A DNA stretch of 64,000 nucleotides, taken from Branchinecta lynchi. Its lineage: Eukaryota; Arthropoda; Branchiopoda; Anostraca; Branchinectidae. The notes under the pieces were generated by a model. That model saw nothing but the letters and a program-made list of their open reading frames with translations. It was not told the DNA's origin and did not search any database. A program made the translations under genes and the position numbers. How positions within the stretch are numbered: position 1 is the stretch's first letter; every line of letters starts with the position of its first letter. Positions 45,831 through 56,376 of this stretch are shown one piece after another. The stretch spans positions 8,439,501-8,503,500 of the forward strand of contig JAKZAP010000017.1 in assembly GCA_023053575.1 (NCBI GenBank), given 5' to 3'.

Positions 45831-45879
45831 TTTTGTTTTTCCTGGGTAGATTGGGCCCCTTGGAAGGCCAGGGGGGGGG

Positions 45880-46463
45880 GGACGCCTCCGCTGCTGAGAC
45901 AAATTTGCGGCACGGAATGAGTACAAACAATTGCGTCCCACTTTAGGTAAGCGTTGCTGAGACTTGGAGGGCAGGGTCTCGCTACGCTCGTGTACTTACG
46001 CCTCTTCTGCGGAGACAAATTTGCGGCACGAAACGAGTACCAACAATTGCGTTCCACTTCAGGTAAGCGTTACTGAGACTTGGAGGGCAGGGACACGCTA
46101 GGCTCGTGTACTTACGCTTCTGCTGCGGAGACGAATTTGCGGCACGAAATAAGTACAAACAATTGCGTCCCACTTTAGGTAAGCGTTACTGAGACTTGGA
46201 GGGCAGGGACTCGCTTCGCTCGTGTACTTACGCTTCTGCTGCGGAGACAAATTTGCGGCACGAAATGAGTACAAACAATTGCGCCCCACTTTAGGTAAGC
46301 GTTATTGAGACTTGGAGGGCAGGGACTCGCTACGCTCGTGTAATTACGACTCCGCTGCGGAGACAAATTTGCGGCACGAAATGAGTACAAACAATTGCGT
46401 CCCACTTTAGGTAAGCGTTACTGAGACTTGGAGGGCAGGGACTCGCTACGCTCGTGTACTATC
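45880..46463. repeat. satellite, five 116-bp units
   Basis: GAGACAAATTTGCGGCACGA recurs near 45896, 46012, 46128, 46244 and 46360, exactly 116 bp apart. Each unit has a minus-strand ATG frame that runs into the next unit in a different frame (116 is not a multiple of 3), so the resulting ORFs are by-products. It abuts the decayed LINE end at 45830. Confidence 0.9.
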
Positions 46464-46633
46464 TTCAATCTTATCTATAATAATCTGTGTTACGTCATCG
46501 AAGGTCCGTGTCGCATTTACCTTTTGCAAAGAGGGAGAAGAAACCAAACGAAGATAATTCAATTCCCGACATTTTTCCTTCTCAAGTTTCGTCATAGTTT
46601 TCTTCCTACTGTAAAGTTTTTCTTTTTCAACTA

Positions 46634-46802
46634 CACTGTAAAAAGTGTCTCCGAGTAAGGATTAAAGTTAACTGCAGTATTTGCTACTGGGATTAATCTT
46701 ATCTCTACTGGGGTAAGATTAATCCGAATTAGAGATAATCTTATCTCAGTAGAGACTAAGATTAATCCCAGAAGCAAATACTGCAAGATTTTGTTTACAG
46801 TG
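46634..46802. mobile_element. 169-bp MITE with long inverted repeats
   Basis: Ends CACTGTAAA and TTTACAGTG flanked by TA on both sides (46632-46633, 46803-46804). Arms of about 70 bp are largely complementary (GCAGTATTTGCTACTGGGAT and its partner), so the RNA would fold into one long hairpin. TA duplication suggests Tc1/mariner-type mobilisation. Confidence 0.75.
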
Positions 46803-46804
46803 TA

Positions 46805-47177
46805 CACCAGAAACTCCAAAGTTCTTCTTTCTTGAAAGCCAGGCCTGTCTGATTTTTTGTCTTGTGGACATTACCCTGATGTACAAGAGAAAGTCGTGAA
46901 CTTCATTTGAGGACTACTCACAAAAATTCTCCAGTGAATCGATGCACGAGCATATTGTCGGTGTCAAGCGTAAACCACAAATCTCCCTTTTTCAAAACTT
47001 TTCAGGAGGTGAAAAAAACTTAATAACTTTTTCTCATTAGTAGTAGCCTACAGCCCCCTATGTTAACCCGAGATACGTGGTTTCCATCTTGGTTGTATCT
47101 CCCAAACTATGAGTCGGAGGCAATCGAGATACGCACCGTTTGACGCAGAATTTTTCGGCGAGTAGAACTGTGTCAAC
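46805..47177. other. no gene recognised
   Basis: Nothing supported between the MITE and the H2 copy. Confidence 0.4.
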
Positions 47178-48290
47178 GAGACCAAAGGTTTCGATGGGAT
47201 CCCAGAAATTCAATATCTAATCCAGACAACTGGGTCTTGTCTTAGCCAGATCCAGTCATCGCCAGACTCCTTGAACATTTTTACAATTACAATTCAGAAA
47301 CAGATTAAGAACAAATAGCTAATAATCTGAGAAAACCAAGTTCAGATATGGATTCAGCATGTGTGTTTACCGCTGTAAGTCACATCTGTTTTGACAAAAA
47401 CTTCCTGCCGCTTCTGCCAATATCCCGGTTTCGCCCGAACTCCAGAACTACTTGTCCGGCGAAAAAAGAAAGCTGAAAAACGAACCCAGGGTATCTTCGT
47501 TCCCCAATACTGAACATCTAATCAACTTCCAAATATAAATTTAACTTATAACAAATTTACCGACTCCAGCCGGATTCCGGTCGAACTATATGTCCGAGTA
47601 AAATATGATTGTCACACACGGATTCAGCATCTCTTCTTACCTCTAAATCGGTTATCTAATCAACTACAAATAAAACTTTAACATCTAACAATTTTCCGGT
47701 TTGACCGGATTCCAGGCGAACTACATGTTCGGGTAGAAAATTGTTTTCACAAAAATGTTCAGCATGTCTTCTTGCCCTGAATCGAACATCTAATCGACTC
47801 GAAATAAAACTTTTGATTTTAACAAACTTTCCGGTTTCGGCCGGATACCGGGCGAACTACTTGTCCGTCGAGAAAATGGTTTTCACCATCGTCTTCAGCA
47901 CGTCTTCCTAGCCCTAAATCGAACATCTAATCAGCTTCAAATAAAATTCCGGGGCGAACTATACGGTTCGCGATTCCGGGCGAACTACTTGTCCGATGAC
48001 AAAATGGTTTTCAGCATCGTGCTCAGCATGTTTTCTTACCCCATAATCACATTAGCTGTTTCAAAACATTTTGTTTGCCCCTTAATTTGAACCCCCTCCT
48101 CCATCCCTAAATGTAGGGCTACAAAGCCCATCTATGAACTCGACTGGTCCGACGACCCAACGAATCCTCACACCAAGTTTCATCAAAATATCTCATTCCC
48201 TTCGAGAGTTATCGTGCTTACAGACGGACGGACGGACAACTTTTGCGATGTCATAGGTATCCCTCCACTTACGTTTTAGGATCCCAAAAA
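47178..48290 (+). mobile_element. H2 family element, 1.1 kb complete copy
   Basis: Starts GAGACCAAAGGTTTCGATGG with GGGATCCC, contains about six modules of 110-140 bp with CGGATTCCGGGCGAACTACT, then CAGACGGACGGACGGACAAC and the end ACTTACGTTTTAGGATCCCA. Best-preserved H2 copy. No coding. Confidence 0.65.
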
Positions 48291-48465
48291 GTGGAAATCG
48301 CAAATTTGACCAGATGCGTGGTTTCCACTTGACACCGACGATATGCTAATCTATAGTTAGTTTGTTGTTATCATTCCCTTTTTTGTATTAATAATCCGCC
48401 ACATTTATTTTTTGAATTGCAGTCAAATAAATCGCATTGAGTAAGGTAAGTTACCTTACCTTACC

Positions 48466-48720
48466 TTAGTCAGAAATATGAATAGTAATACCGCAGGACG
48501 TACCAACAGCAGCTCCACCAAGGGCCACGATGCCACCAACTTTGGCTCCCACCAATAATCCAACGGGGCCACCAATGCATGTTCCAAGAAGGGCACCAGC
48601 TAAGGGAAAAGCAGCCACCTGCAGCCTTGCAGCGTTTGCAACATGTTTCACTCCTTGCTCGACGTTTACTTCTGCCACTGAGATGTTGTTCTCAATCGAG
48701 TCTACAGCAGTTGCTTGCTC
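48466..48720 (-). CDS. Stx17: Syntaxin-17, C-terminal exon
   Basis: 84 codons and a stop, from acceptor TCTTCTCCAG|GAGCAAG, phase 0. Syntaxin-17 is the autophagosomal Qa-SNARE that drives autophagosome-lysosome fusion. The exon carries the second half of the SNARE motif, EQATAVDSIENNISVAEVNVEQG; Gln2 matches the ionic zero-layer glutamine. The glycine-zipper hairpin of two short membrane segments peculiar to syntaxin-17 follows: FPLAGALLGTCIGGPVGLL and VGGIVALGGAAVG. The frame ends 11 residues later (stop at 48468-48466), without the basic tail of the human protein. A GTACGT donor-like site at 48503 could instead splice to a further exon that I did not find. Confidence 0.9.
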   Translation of the reverse strand, partial: EQATAVDSIENNISVAEVNVEQGVKHVANAARLQVAAFPLAGALLGTCIGGPVGLLVGAKVGGIVALGGAAVGTSCGITIHISD

Positions 48721-48774
48721 CTGGAGAAGAACAAGAATATTTGTAACCACAAAAGAAATTTAGAAGCCTAATCC

Positions 48775-49040
48775 ACCATTCTAACAATAGTAATTCTAAC
48801 ACCATTCTGACGGTATTAGTTACTATTTTCGTTCCAGCATCGCGAAAAGTTACTTCGCTGGCCGTTCCAACTTTCTCGAAATAGTAACTACTTGCTTACC
48901 ACGCTCAGGGGCGTAGTAAGCGTGGAAACTACGATGCCTGTGACATAATTGGCCCGTGGCACGATGTTTTGCTGAAAATATAAAAATGCGTAGTAATGCG
49001 TAGTAACTACGGTAAGTAGGGTGGAACACGCTCGAGGTCG
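48775..49040 (-). mobile_element. about 300-bp MITE, copy 2
   Basis: Reverse of 19422-19725: ends GTGGAACACGCTC and AACAATAGTAA, sharing CGTAGTAAGCGTGG and TCTCGAAATAGTAACTA. Lies about 55 bp upstream of the Stx17 last-exon acceptor. Confidence 0.5.
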
Positions 49041-50149
49041 CGTTCCACCAAGTTATTAGTTGCTTTTCTATCTCAATTCTCCTCTCGATTCTCCTCCCGA
49101 TGGTCCTATTTTGCGTTTTTTTACTACTGAGATAAAGCCAATTCTCGTTTTCTTGGGCTTTTGTGAGAATTGAGAACGGAGGGAGCTTCGCAATTCAGCA
49201 GAATCGATAGCCACTCCTGGATCTTTCTCTTTCTCCTTCGTGATGTTCAGGACGGATGTTCAGTCAGTATAAAACAGGTATTAACGGGTTGCTAAATTAG
49301 TGTTTTTGTCAAAAATTACTGTTTGTGAGAACTGAGAAATGAGAAGAACAAAAATTGTAATTTCTACGATAACTGAGAAGCAAAAACGGATAAGTAAGAT
49401 AAGGTAAGGTACAATTTTAATGGCAAATATAAATAAACCTGGTGTTTCTCAAAAGCATCAGACATGCCAGTGGCATAAAAAAAGTCCGACAAGTCAGATA
49501 AGGATCGCAACTGTTATCAGTTACGATCGCTTGCTCCACCGTCCGAGGTGGTAAGAAATTTAGCTCCTCCCTGCTATCATTTTCGTTCCATCAGAGTTGC
49601 GACTGTTACAATTTACCTACGATGGTCGGGAGCATTAAAATGAAGTCTGTCTATGCTATAATTATTTTCGTTCAAGAGACGGTAGCAATTACCACAATAA
49701 AGAGCTGGACTCTTATCATCATAACTTGTGATAAATACTTAAGAACACAACCCAAGAATGGAACTTCTGTCTATTCGCCACGGGACCGAACAAAATCCCG
49801 CGATCATGTCCCCCCTAAACACTGAATGTGTCATTATACCAGATAGTTTGTAGGCTATCCGTAGTGCTTGGCCATATAGGGCTAGTGTACAGTAGAGGTA
49901 TGCTACTTTGAACGTCGCCTAACTTCGGACAGAACCAAGAATAGGAAAAAATTAAAAACTAACAAATACACTGTCAGAAGTTTCATAACAGATAACACAA
50001 CGATGCGCGGTTTCAACGGGTAACACACACAGACAACAAGAAGAGCTGAAACACTGTCGAAAACCATCTGTTGACTTGTTTGTCCGCCATCAAAGCAAGC
50101 AAACTTTCACATTCAAACCGGTTAAGGTTCGTGCAGAGCAAAATAACTC
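49041..50149. other. Stx17 intron, no gene recognised
   Basis: No exon found on the minus strand. The plus frame at 49622-49825 has no domain. Confidence 0.4.
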
Positions 50150-50285
50150 TAGCAATTTTTCGTCAAAACAGTTGATTTTTTACATCAACTGACACATAAA
50201 AACAGTCGTTATTACTGAAAATCAGTCGATTTTTCGTCAAAACAGTTGGTTTATCTGAAAATCAGTCGATTTTTTCCAAAACGAG
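50150..50285. repeat. family D repeat
   Basis: CAATTTTTCGTCAAAACAGT, GAAAATCAGTCGATTTTTCG and related boxes, about 28-40 bp apart. Confidence 0.5.
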
Positions 50286-50984
50286 TCCACTTCCATTGCC
50301 CTACTGCGTTGTATCACGACAATTCTCCTGTGAAGTGATCGGAGCCAGCGCTCGTTAACAACTGATCGAGTTTCAGTAGGGATGTTCGTGTCCGCTAGCG
50401 GAGCTGGTGTCGCTGCGATTTGACTGTGTGCCACTTTTTCAAAGTTCACCTATTACTCTCTAGTCACTACAGTTATTTTACTCTGGTTCGCGCAGAGCAA
50501 AATAACGCAGCGCCAAGACCTGCTTTCCATGCTTTACAAACGGGTCATATTCATAGCGCCACACACTACGCTTGCGGCATTTGAAGCGAGACAAACTTAC
50601 GAGCTTAGAAATTTCTAGTAAAGAAAAGGTGCGGTCTGCAAACAGCATGAAAACAATAGACGCTACTTTTTTAGTTTCAGTAGATAGATAGATATTTTTT
50701 TTTATCTAACTCGTAGCGCCCACCTGGCACTAAACACGTCCACCATTACATTTGATATGTTAAAATACTTGAATATATACAATTATTACATAAAAGAAAA
50801 TAAATCACTTGGAATTCACTCATTTTTTTTTCTCAATAAAAGACGGTACAAATGAATTCGAATACCGATTCGTAGGGCCGTTATCTACCCCTAGTGGTGC
50901 TAGTACGCTGCTATTAGGAGTGTGTGTCAATTTTGTCAAGTCTTGGCGCTACTCCTTAGTGTTATTTTGCTCCGGGTTCGCGTA
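50286..50984. other. Stx17 intron, no gene recognised
   Basis: No feature supported. CGCGCAGAGCAAAATAAC at about 50490 also occurs near 50135, so part is dispersed repeat. Confidence 0.4.
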
Positions 50985-51260
50985 CCGCAGGTCGATCTCC
51001 TGATACGCCGCCCTCGGATGGGAAATGTTATGCGTGGTTCAGGGCAAATCATCTGACGCTTCCCGTGCTTTTTCCTAGGTTTCTCTAGGTACCCATTTGA
51101 AGCTGGGTGGACTTTTGGCTTGTCTTTCGAAGAACCGCCACTAACCCTCGTCCTAAACCAAACGATCGGCACCACCGAGACTCGAACAAGCGACACTGTG
51201 CCTGGGAGTTCAGCGCGCCAACTCTTCGCTATGGACCGAGCAGAATCCGCCATTCACCAT
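50985..51260 (-). repeat. tRNA-derived SINE, best copy
   Basis: Minus strand from 51255: GGCGGATTCTGCTCGGTCCA, A box TAGCGAAGAGTTGG, then B box TTGTTCGAGTCTC about 45 bp on, followed by a non-tRNA body with CAGCTTCAAATGGGTACC. RNA polymerase III promoter order and spacing are right. It sits in an Stx17 intron on the same strand as the gene. Confidence 0.65.
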
Positions 51261-51669
51261 AAATACTTAGCAGATTCTTTCACCAGGTAACTTGTAGACC
51301 ATCCTTAGCGCATGTTTATATAGGTCTAGTGTATACAATGGAGGTACGTAACTTTGAACGTCACATAGGATGTGCAGAAATTAAAACTAAAAATAAAATA
51401 CTGAGTGCAAACAAGAATTTGGGTAAAATACAGTCAAAATAAAGCAATTCACTATATTTTTTATCATCTTCTGCTCATTTTTGCTTCTGCACTCTCAAAC
51501 TGCAAAATAACGGCGTTGCTGGCATTGCAACAGCTTTGCGTTACTTTTATTACCATTCAAAGTATTTCAGCGGAAGAAACACAACATTCGACAATAAACA
51601 CCAAATGAGATAAAAATAAGTTCACTCTTCGTGTCAAAGGAGCCTAACACACTTGGCTTTTAGCAGATA
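51261..51669. other. Stx17 intron, no gene recognised
   Basis: No exon or repeat boundary seen. Confidence 0.4.
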
Positions 51670-52500
51670 TTAAGTTCTGATTTGACTATTAAAATTTAGA
51701 AGCAGAATAAAGTCAATGGCGAATCATTTGAGAAAACCAAGATCAGATACGACTTCAGCAAGTGTGTTTACCCCTATACGTCATATCAACTTTGAAGAAA
51801 CTGATCAAAACTTCCTGCTTTACTTCTGACAAATTTCCACTTTCGGCCGGATTACGGGCGAGGTATTTGTCCGGAAAAACACTAAAGGTCAAAAACGAAT
51901 TCAGCATATCTCCTTGCCCCTATATCGAACCTCTAATCAACTTCAGATAGAACTTAAGCTTTTAACGAATTTTCAGGTTTTGGCCGGATTCCGGGCGAGC
52001 TATTTGTCCGGCGAGAATATAATTCAGCATGCCTCCTTACCACTACACCGAATCTCTCATCAACTTCAGATAAAACTTTTCCTCTTAACAAATTTTCCAG
52101 TTTCAGCCGGATTCCAGGCAAACAATATGTCCGGGTAGAAAATGATTGTCAGGTACGGATTCACCATGTCTTCTTACCCCCAAATCGGACATTGCTTTTA
52201 ACAAACTTTCCGGTTTCGGCCGGATTACGGTTGGACCACTTGTCCGGCGAGAAAATGATTTTCAGATTTGTGTCCGGCATGTCGATATACCGCTAAAAAA
52301 TCTCATGTTCTTCCCTCCCCTAAATGTAGGGCTACAGAGCCCATCTCCGAGCTCGATCTGTCACTTGACCCAAAGATTCCTCACACTAAGTTTCATCAGA
52401 CTATCTCATTCCCTTCGAGAGTTATCGTGCTGACAGACGGACGGAAACTTTTACAAATTAACAGGTATCCCTCCACTTACGCTTTGGCATGCCAAAACAG
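51670..52500 (+). mobile_element. H2 family element, 5' end missing
   Basis: Modules with GGCCGGATTCCGGGCGAGCT, the ATCTCATTCCCTTCGAGAGT lead-in, CAGACGGACGG and the ACTTACGCTTTGGCATGCCA end (the GGATCCC palindrome has mutated). Inside an Stx17 intron. Confidence 0.6.
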
Positions 52501-52617
52501 TGACAAATTCGATAAAGTTAAACTGTAACTGTACATACATATGTGTTACACTGATTCCTTTTTGTAATGAACAAAACGAATTATCGGCAGCTTGAGTGAT
52601 TTAAGGATTATACTCAC

Positions 52618-52761
52618 ATGCACTAAAAGGGAGATTTCGCGCATCACAATGCCGACATCTTCTGTATCTTTTTCCAGGTTCTGATACGCTTCTAGCAGTT
52701 CTAACCGTCGCTCTACACTCGCCTCAACGTCATGTAACTTCTGCTGGGCTTGAAAAATTTG
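52618..52761 (-). CDS. Stx17: Syntaxin-17, exon with first half of SNARE motif
   Basis: Exactly 48 codons, phase 0 at both ends. Acceptor TTTTTTTAG|CAAATT, donor CAT|GTGAGT. Reads QIFQAQQKLHDVEASVERR, then YQNLEKDTEDVGIVMREISLLVH, the N-terminal half of the SNARE helix; joined to the last exon it gives LLVHEQATAVDSI, which lines up without gaps to the human LLVNSQQEKIDSI. The upstream exon at 57740 leaves phase 1, so at least one linker exon must lie between and was not found; the linker is poorly conserved in this family. Its acceptor is immediately bordered by a PLE insertion whose target duplication includes the AG. Confidence 0.85.
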
Positions 52762-52763
52762 CT

Positions 52764-52949
52764 AAAAAAATAAATATTCCTTGAGCCCAAGCCGACTTTG
52801 TAACATCTATTCAAATAATATATACAACGGATACGTCAGCTACGATTCTTCACCAGCAGTATTTCGGCCCTTCTTGGTAATGTAACAGCCTGACGAGGAC
52901 CCTTGCCAAGAAGGGCCGAAATATCGCTGATGAAGAAGCTAAAAAAAAA
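52764..52949. mobile_element. PLE fragment abutting Stx17 splice acceptor
   Basis: Minus-oriented pseudo-LTR (about 52771-52884, canonical AATATTTAT end against the exon) joined head to head to a plus-oriented piece (52885-52937). It is flanked by GCTAAAAAAA on both sides (52761-52770, 52938-52947), a likely target duplication. Confidence 0.8.
52886..52929 (+). ncRNA. hammerhead ribozyme in intronic PLE fragment
   Basis: Complete core on plus (antisense to Stx17): CAGC, CTGACGA, stem II, GAAA, ATAT, C52925, GCTG. The minus-oriented half next to it has lost the CTGACGA part. Confidence 0.75.
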
Positions 52950-53554
52950 TAAAAAAAATGAGACAACGAAGCAAACTGGCTAAAGGTGTCATGCTACAGA
53001 AGCTTGAGCGAAATCTGATTATTTATAACTTGTATTACCATCATAAATAATATAAAAAACGTCACTGTTCAGTTAAGTTTCATTGGACTATATTTTAAAG
53101 ACAAAAATACATCATTAACATTCGTGCCAGAAAGCACAAAAGGAGTGGTTGGCTAGGACAGGGAAATATCCGATATTAATTAAACAACTAACATAATCAA
53201 CTAATATACCCTATATAAAGAAAAAGGGTGGAGAGGAAAAAAACCTATGGGTTCAATTTTAGAGGAAAAAAGAGGAAAAAACAAGAGATAACAAGGTAAA
53301 AGAAAGAAAGAAAGAAACAACGGGGGGGGGGGGGAGGGTCTAGAGGAGGAGAACACTAAAAAATTTCCTGAATGACCCTTCGCTGCTCGCTTGAATGAAA
53401 TAAAGTTATTCGAATTCTGGATATCTAACGTTAGTAAATTCCAAATAGTCGGCGCAAAATATCTAATTAAACAAGACCAAAGCTTTCGATTGGATCTACT
53501 ACTTGATCCAGACAAGCAAATCTTGTGGATTTCCCGTCTTCGCCAGTACTTGCA
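52950..53554. other. Stx17 intron, no gene recognised
   Basis: G-run of 13 at about 53322-53334. The minus frame at 53201-53515 is low complexity (Pro/Phe/Leu rich) and not supported. Confidence 0.4.
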
Positions 53555-53890
53555 ATACTTTAAAATATCTAAATAGTTTAAAAACTAGGCTGTGCTTTCA
53601 ACAAATAACCCACGGTTTTGGCTGTTTTGAGCCTTTTCCGAGACCCTAAAAAAGGGAAACAATTTACATAACCGGTTTTTCTGATGGAAAAACTTCCCGC
53701 AGACATCATCGAGAGCGTGATACACATCGAAGGTGGCAAAACACGGCAACTGAGAAAATCAGCGTCGTTTTGTTAGAGGGAGTAGAATGTACCGTAGGAA
53801 ATTGGGGTCTCCGGGTTTATAAATATATGGAGTGATTATGGAAGCAGGTTGCGTTAGTATTATAGGTAAGACAGGTCCTTTAACATTCTA
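53555..53890. repeat. dispersed repeat R1, copy 2
   Basis: Matches 920-1275 over its length, including AAATTGGGGTCTCCGGGTT and TTATAGGTAAGACAGGTCCT. Confidence 0.65.
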
Positions 53891-53899
53891 CTATAACTT

Positions 53900-54545
53900 A
53901 CAACCAAGTTCAGATATGGATTCAGCATGCATGTTTACTCCAATATCTCATCTCTAATCGACTTCAGATCAACTTGAACACTTTCCGAAAGTCCACCTTT
54001 TAGCAGTACTCTCGGCGAACTGCATGCAGAGCAAAAGAGCTAGTGAAACTGAGAGGCGAACCTTTCGACCAAATTTCCGAGTTTCGGCAAATTTTGCCAG
54101 CTTAACCGTCAACGAAATAAAGTTCAAAACTGGATTCAACATGTCTCCTAAACCCGATGTCTCCCGATACCAACCCCGATACCGACTCTCTAATCGATGT
54201 TTAGTATGTTCGAAAGCTGCAACAGCATGTCTCCTCACTCTATATCGACTATATCATTGGGTTTTAGAAGAGTTTTCGAGTTTTTATAAGTTTTAGAAGA
54301 GATTTCGGGTTGTGGCCGGATTCCGGGTGAACCGCTTGTACTGCGAGAAAGTAAATTTATATTCGGATTCAGCATGTCTTCTTAAGTCTAAATCGAGCCT
54401 CCGGGCAACTTCAGATTAAACTTTTACTTTTCACAAATTTTCTGTTTTTTGCCGAATTCCGATGAACTACCTGTCGGGCGAGAAAATGTTTTTCATATTC
54501 GGATTCAACATCTGCATTAGCTTAAAAAATACCCCTGAATCATTA
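53900..54545 (+). mobile_element. H2 family element, diverged
   Basis: Three or so modules with CAGATATGGATTCAGCATGC, GGCCGGATTCCGGGTGAACC and AATTCCGATGAACTACCTGT; the 3' end is missing. Confidence 0.5.
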
Positions 54546-55030
54546 GGAAACTAAACAAAATAACAAACTAAGAAACAGCCCTTCTCAACTCGAGTGCTTT
54601 TTGCACAAAATTACCGAAAGAAACAATCACTCTTGGTGACGTAGAGCATGAAATATCAAGAAACTGTCCACCATTCCCAGAAAATAATGAACCCCTTAAA
54701 TGCGAAAAGGGCGAACTACACATTAAAAGCCAATTAGCGTCTACGTGCACTGCGAAGCTTCTGTGCACGAAGTCGATCTTCATAAGAAACTAACAAAAAC
54801 ATACGAGAATAGTTTCTTCGGGAATGTTTCAGATCCACAAACACGAACGAAAACAGAATGGATGTTGGTCATGTTGTTGGATGTGTTTAGCGAGACCAGC
54901 AACTCACCTCTGCTCTCCCATCCCTAGAGTTGTACAACTCTGTAGACATCTGCCCATCTTCAATGTCTGATGACTGCGATTCGACAACCAAAATATTCCT
55001 CATCACTAGAAAAAGAAACAACGAAATGTA
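54546..55030. other. Stx17 intron, no gene recognised
   Basis: 54580-54640 matches 165-225. The rest is unassigned; I looked for the missing Stx17 linker exon here and could not support one. Confidence 0.4.
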
Positions 55031-55680
55031 CGAGCCAGTTTATTACAGCCATTAAAGAAAACAAGACCAAAAATCTAATATTTGATCCAGGCACTTGGGT
55101 CTTGTCTTCGCTAGACCAATCTTCAGAGAAAACCAAGTTCAGAAATACCTATATAAGCCATGTCTATTTTGACGATACTGATCGAAAGGTTTGATGGGAT
55201 CCCAAAAATCTAATATTTGATCCAGACAATTGGGTCTTGTTTTCGCTAGACTAATCTTCACTGACAACTAAGTTCAGATATACCTATATAAGCCATGTCT
55301 ATTTTGACGATACTGATAGAAAGGTTTGATGGGATCCCAAAATCTAATATTTGATCCAGGCAATTGAGTCTTGTTTTCGCTAGAATAATCTTCAGAGAAA
55401 ACCAAGTTCAGATATACCTATATAAACCATGTCTATTTTGACGGTACTGATCGAAACTTCCTGCTTTATTTCTGCCAAATTTCCGGTTTCGGCTGAAGTC
55501 CGAACGAACTACCATACTTGTCCAGAAAACAAAAAGAAAGTTCAGAAACGAATTCAGCGTATCTCCTTATCCGTATAAAGAACATCTAATCAACTTCAAG
55601 TAAAACTTTAACTTATAAAACAAAATCCGGTTTCAACCGGATTCCGAACGAACTACATGTCCCGGTAAAAAAAAAAAAAA
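55031..55680 (+). mobile_element. H2 5' region, triplicated
   Basis: The H2 start module (AAGGTTTGATGGGATCCCAA, AATATTTGATCCAG, CTATATAAGCCATGTCTATT) occurs three times about 135-140 bp apart from 55063, followed by a usual module to 55680. Confidence 0.6.
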
Positions 55681-55905
55681 AAAAGATTGCCAAGATTGCC
55701 GATTTGTCGTCAAAATATTTGTTTTTTTCATGAAAACAGTCTGTTTTTTTGAAAATTGGTCGATTTTTCGTCAAAATAGTCGGTTTTTCTGAAAATCAGC
55801 CGATTCATTTTTGTTTTTGAAAAGTCGTTTTTTCTGCAGAAAAATTCGGTAAAAATTACCACCCAGTCGGTAAATGCCTTGTCCCCCCCCCCCCAAACAT
55901 TTTGG
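55681..55905. repeat. family D repeat inside H2
   Basis: GATTTGTCGTCAAAATATTT, GGTCGATTTTTCGTCAAAAT and CCAGTCGGTAAATGCCTTGT, then a C-run. It interrupts the H2 modules on either side. Confidence 0.5.
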
Positions 55906-55909
55906 CTAG

Positions 55910-56372
55910 TAACGCCCCATTACGTATGTCAGCGTCTCTTCTTACTCGTAAATCTGTCATCTAATCAACTTCAATAAAACTTTTGCTTTTGACAAATTTT
56001 CAGGTTTGGGCCTGATTCCGGGTGAACAAGTTGTCCGGGTCCTAAGTGTTCGGCATGTCTCCTTACCCCTAAATCGAACATCTAATCAGCTTCAATAAAA
56101 CTTTTACTTTTAACAGACTTTCCGGTTTTAACCGTATGACAAAATGGATGCGGCCGGATTCCGGGCTAACTACTTGTCCACCGTGTTCAGCATGTCATCT
56201 TACCCTAAATCGAACATCTAATCAACTTCAAATAAAACCTTTACTATTAACAAACTTTCCGGTTTTAACCGTATGACAAAATGGTTTCACCATCGAGTTC
56301 AGCATGTCTTCTTACCTTGCGATGTCACGGGTATCCCGCCACTTACGTTTTGGGATCCCAAAAAGCAAACAA
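55910..56372 (+). mobile_element. H2 3' region
   Basis: Three modules, then GATGTCACGGGTATCCCGCC and ACTTACGTTTTGGGATCCCA ending in AAAAA. The last bases form the 16-bp palindrome TTTTGGGATCCCAAAA. Confidence 0.6.
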
Positions 56373-56376
56373 CATT

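Noticed and set aside
45647..46405. Family of ORFs with MGRNCLYSFRAAN starts as a repeat protein.
   Set aside because: They come from 116-bp satellite units read in three different frames; the unit length does not keep frame.
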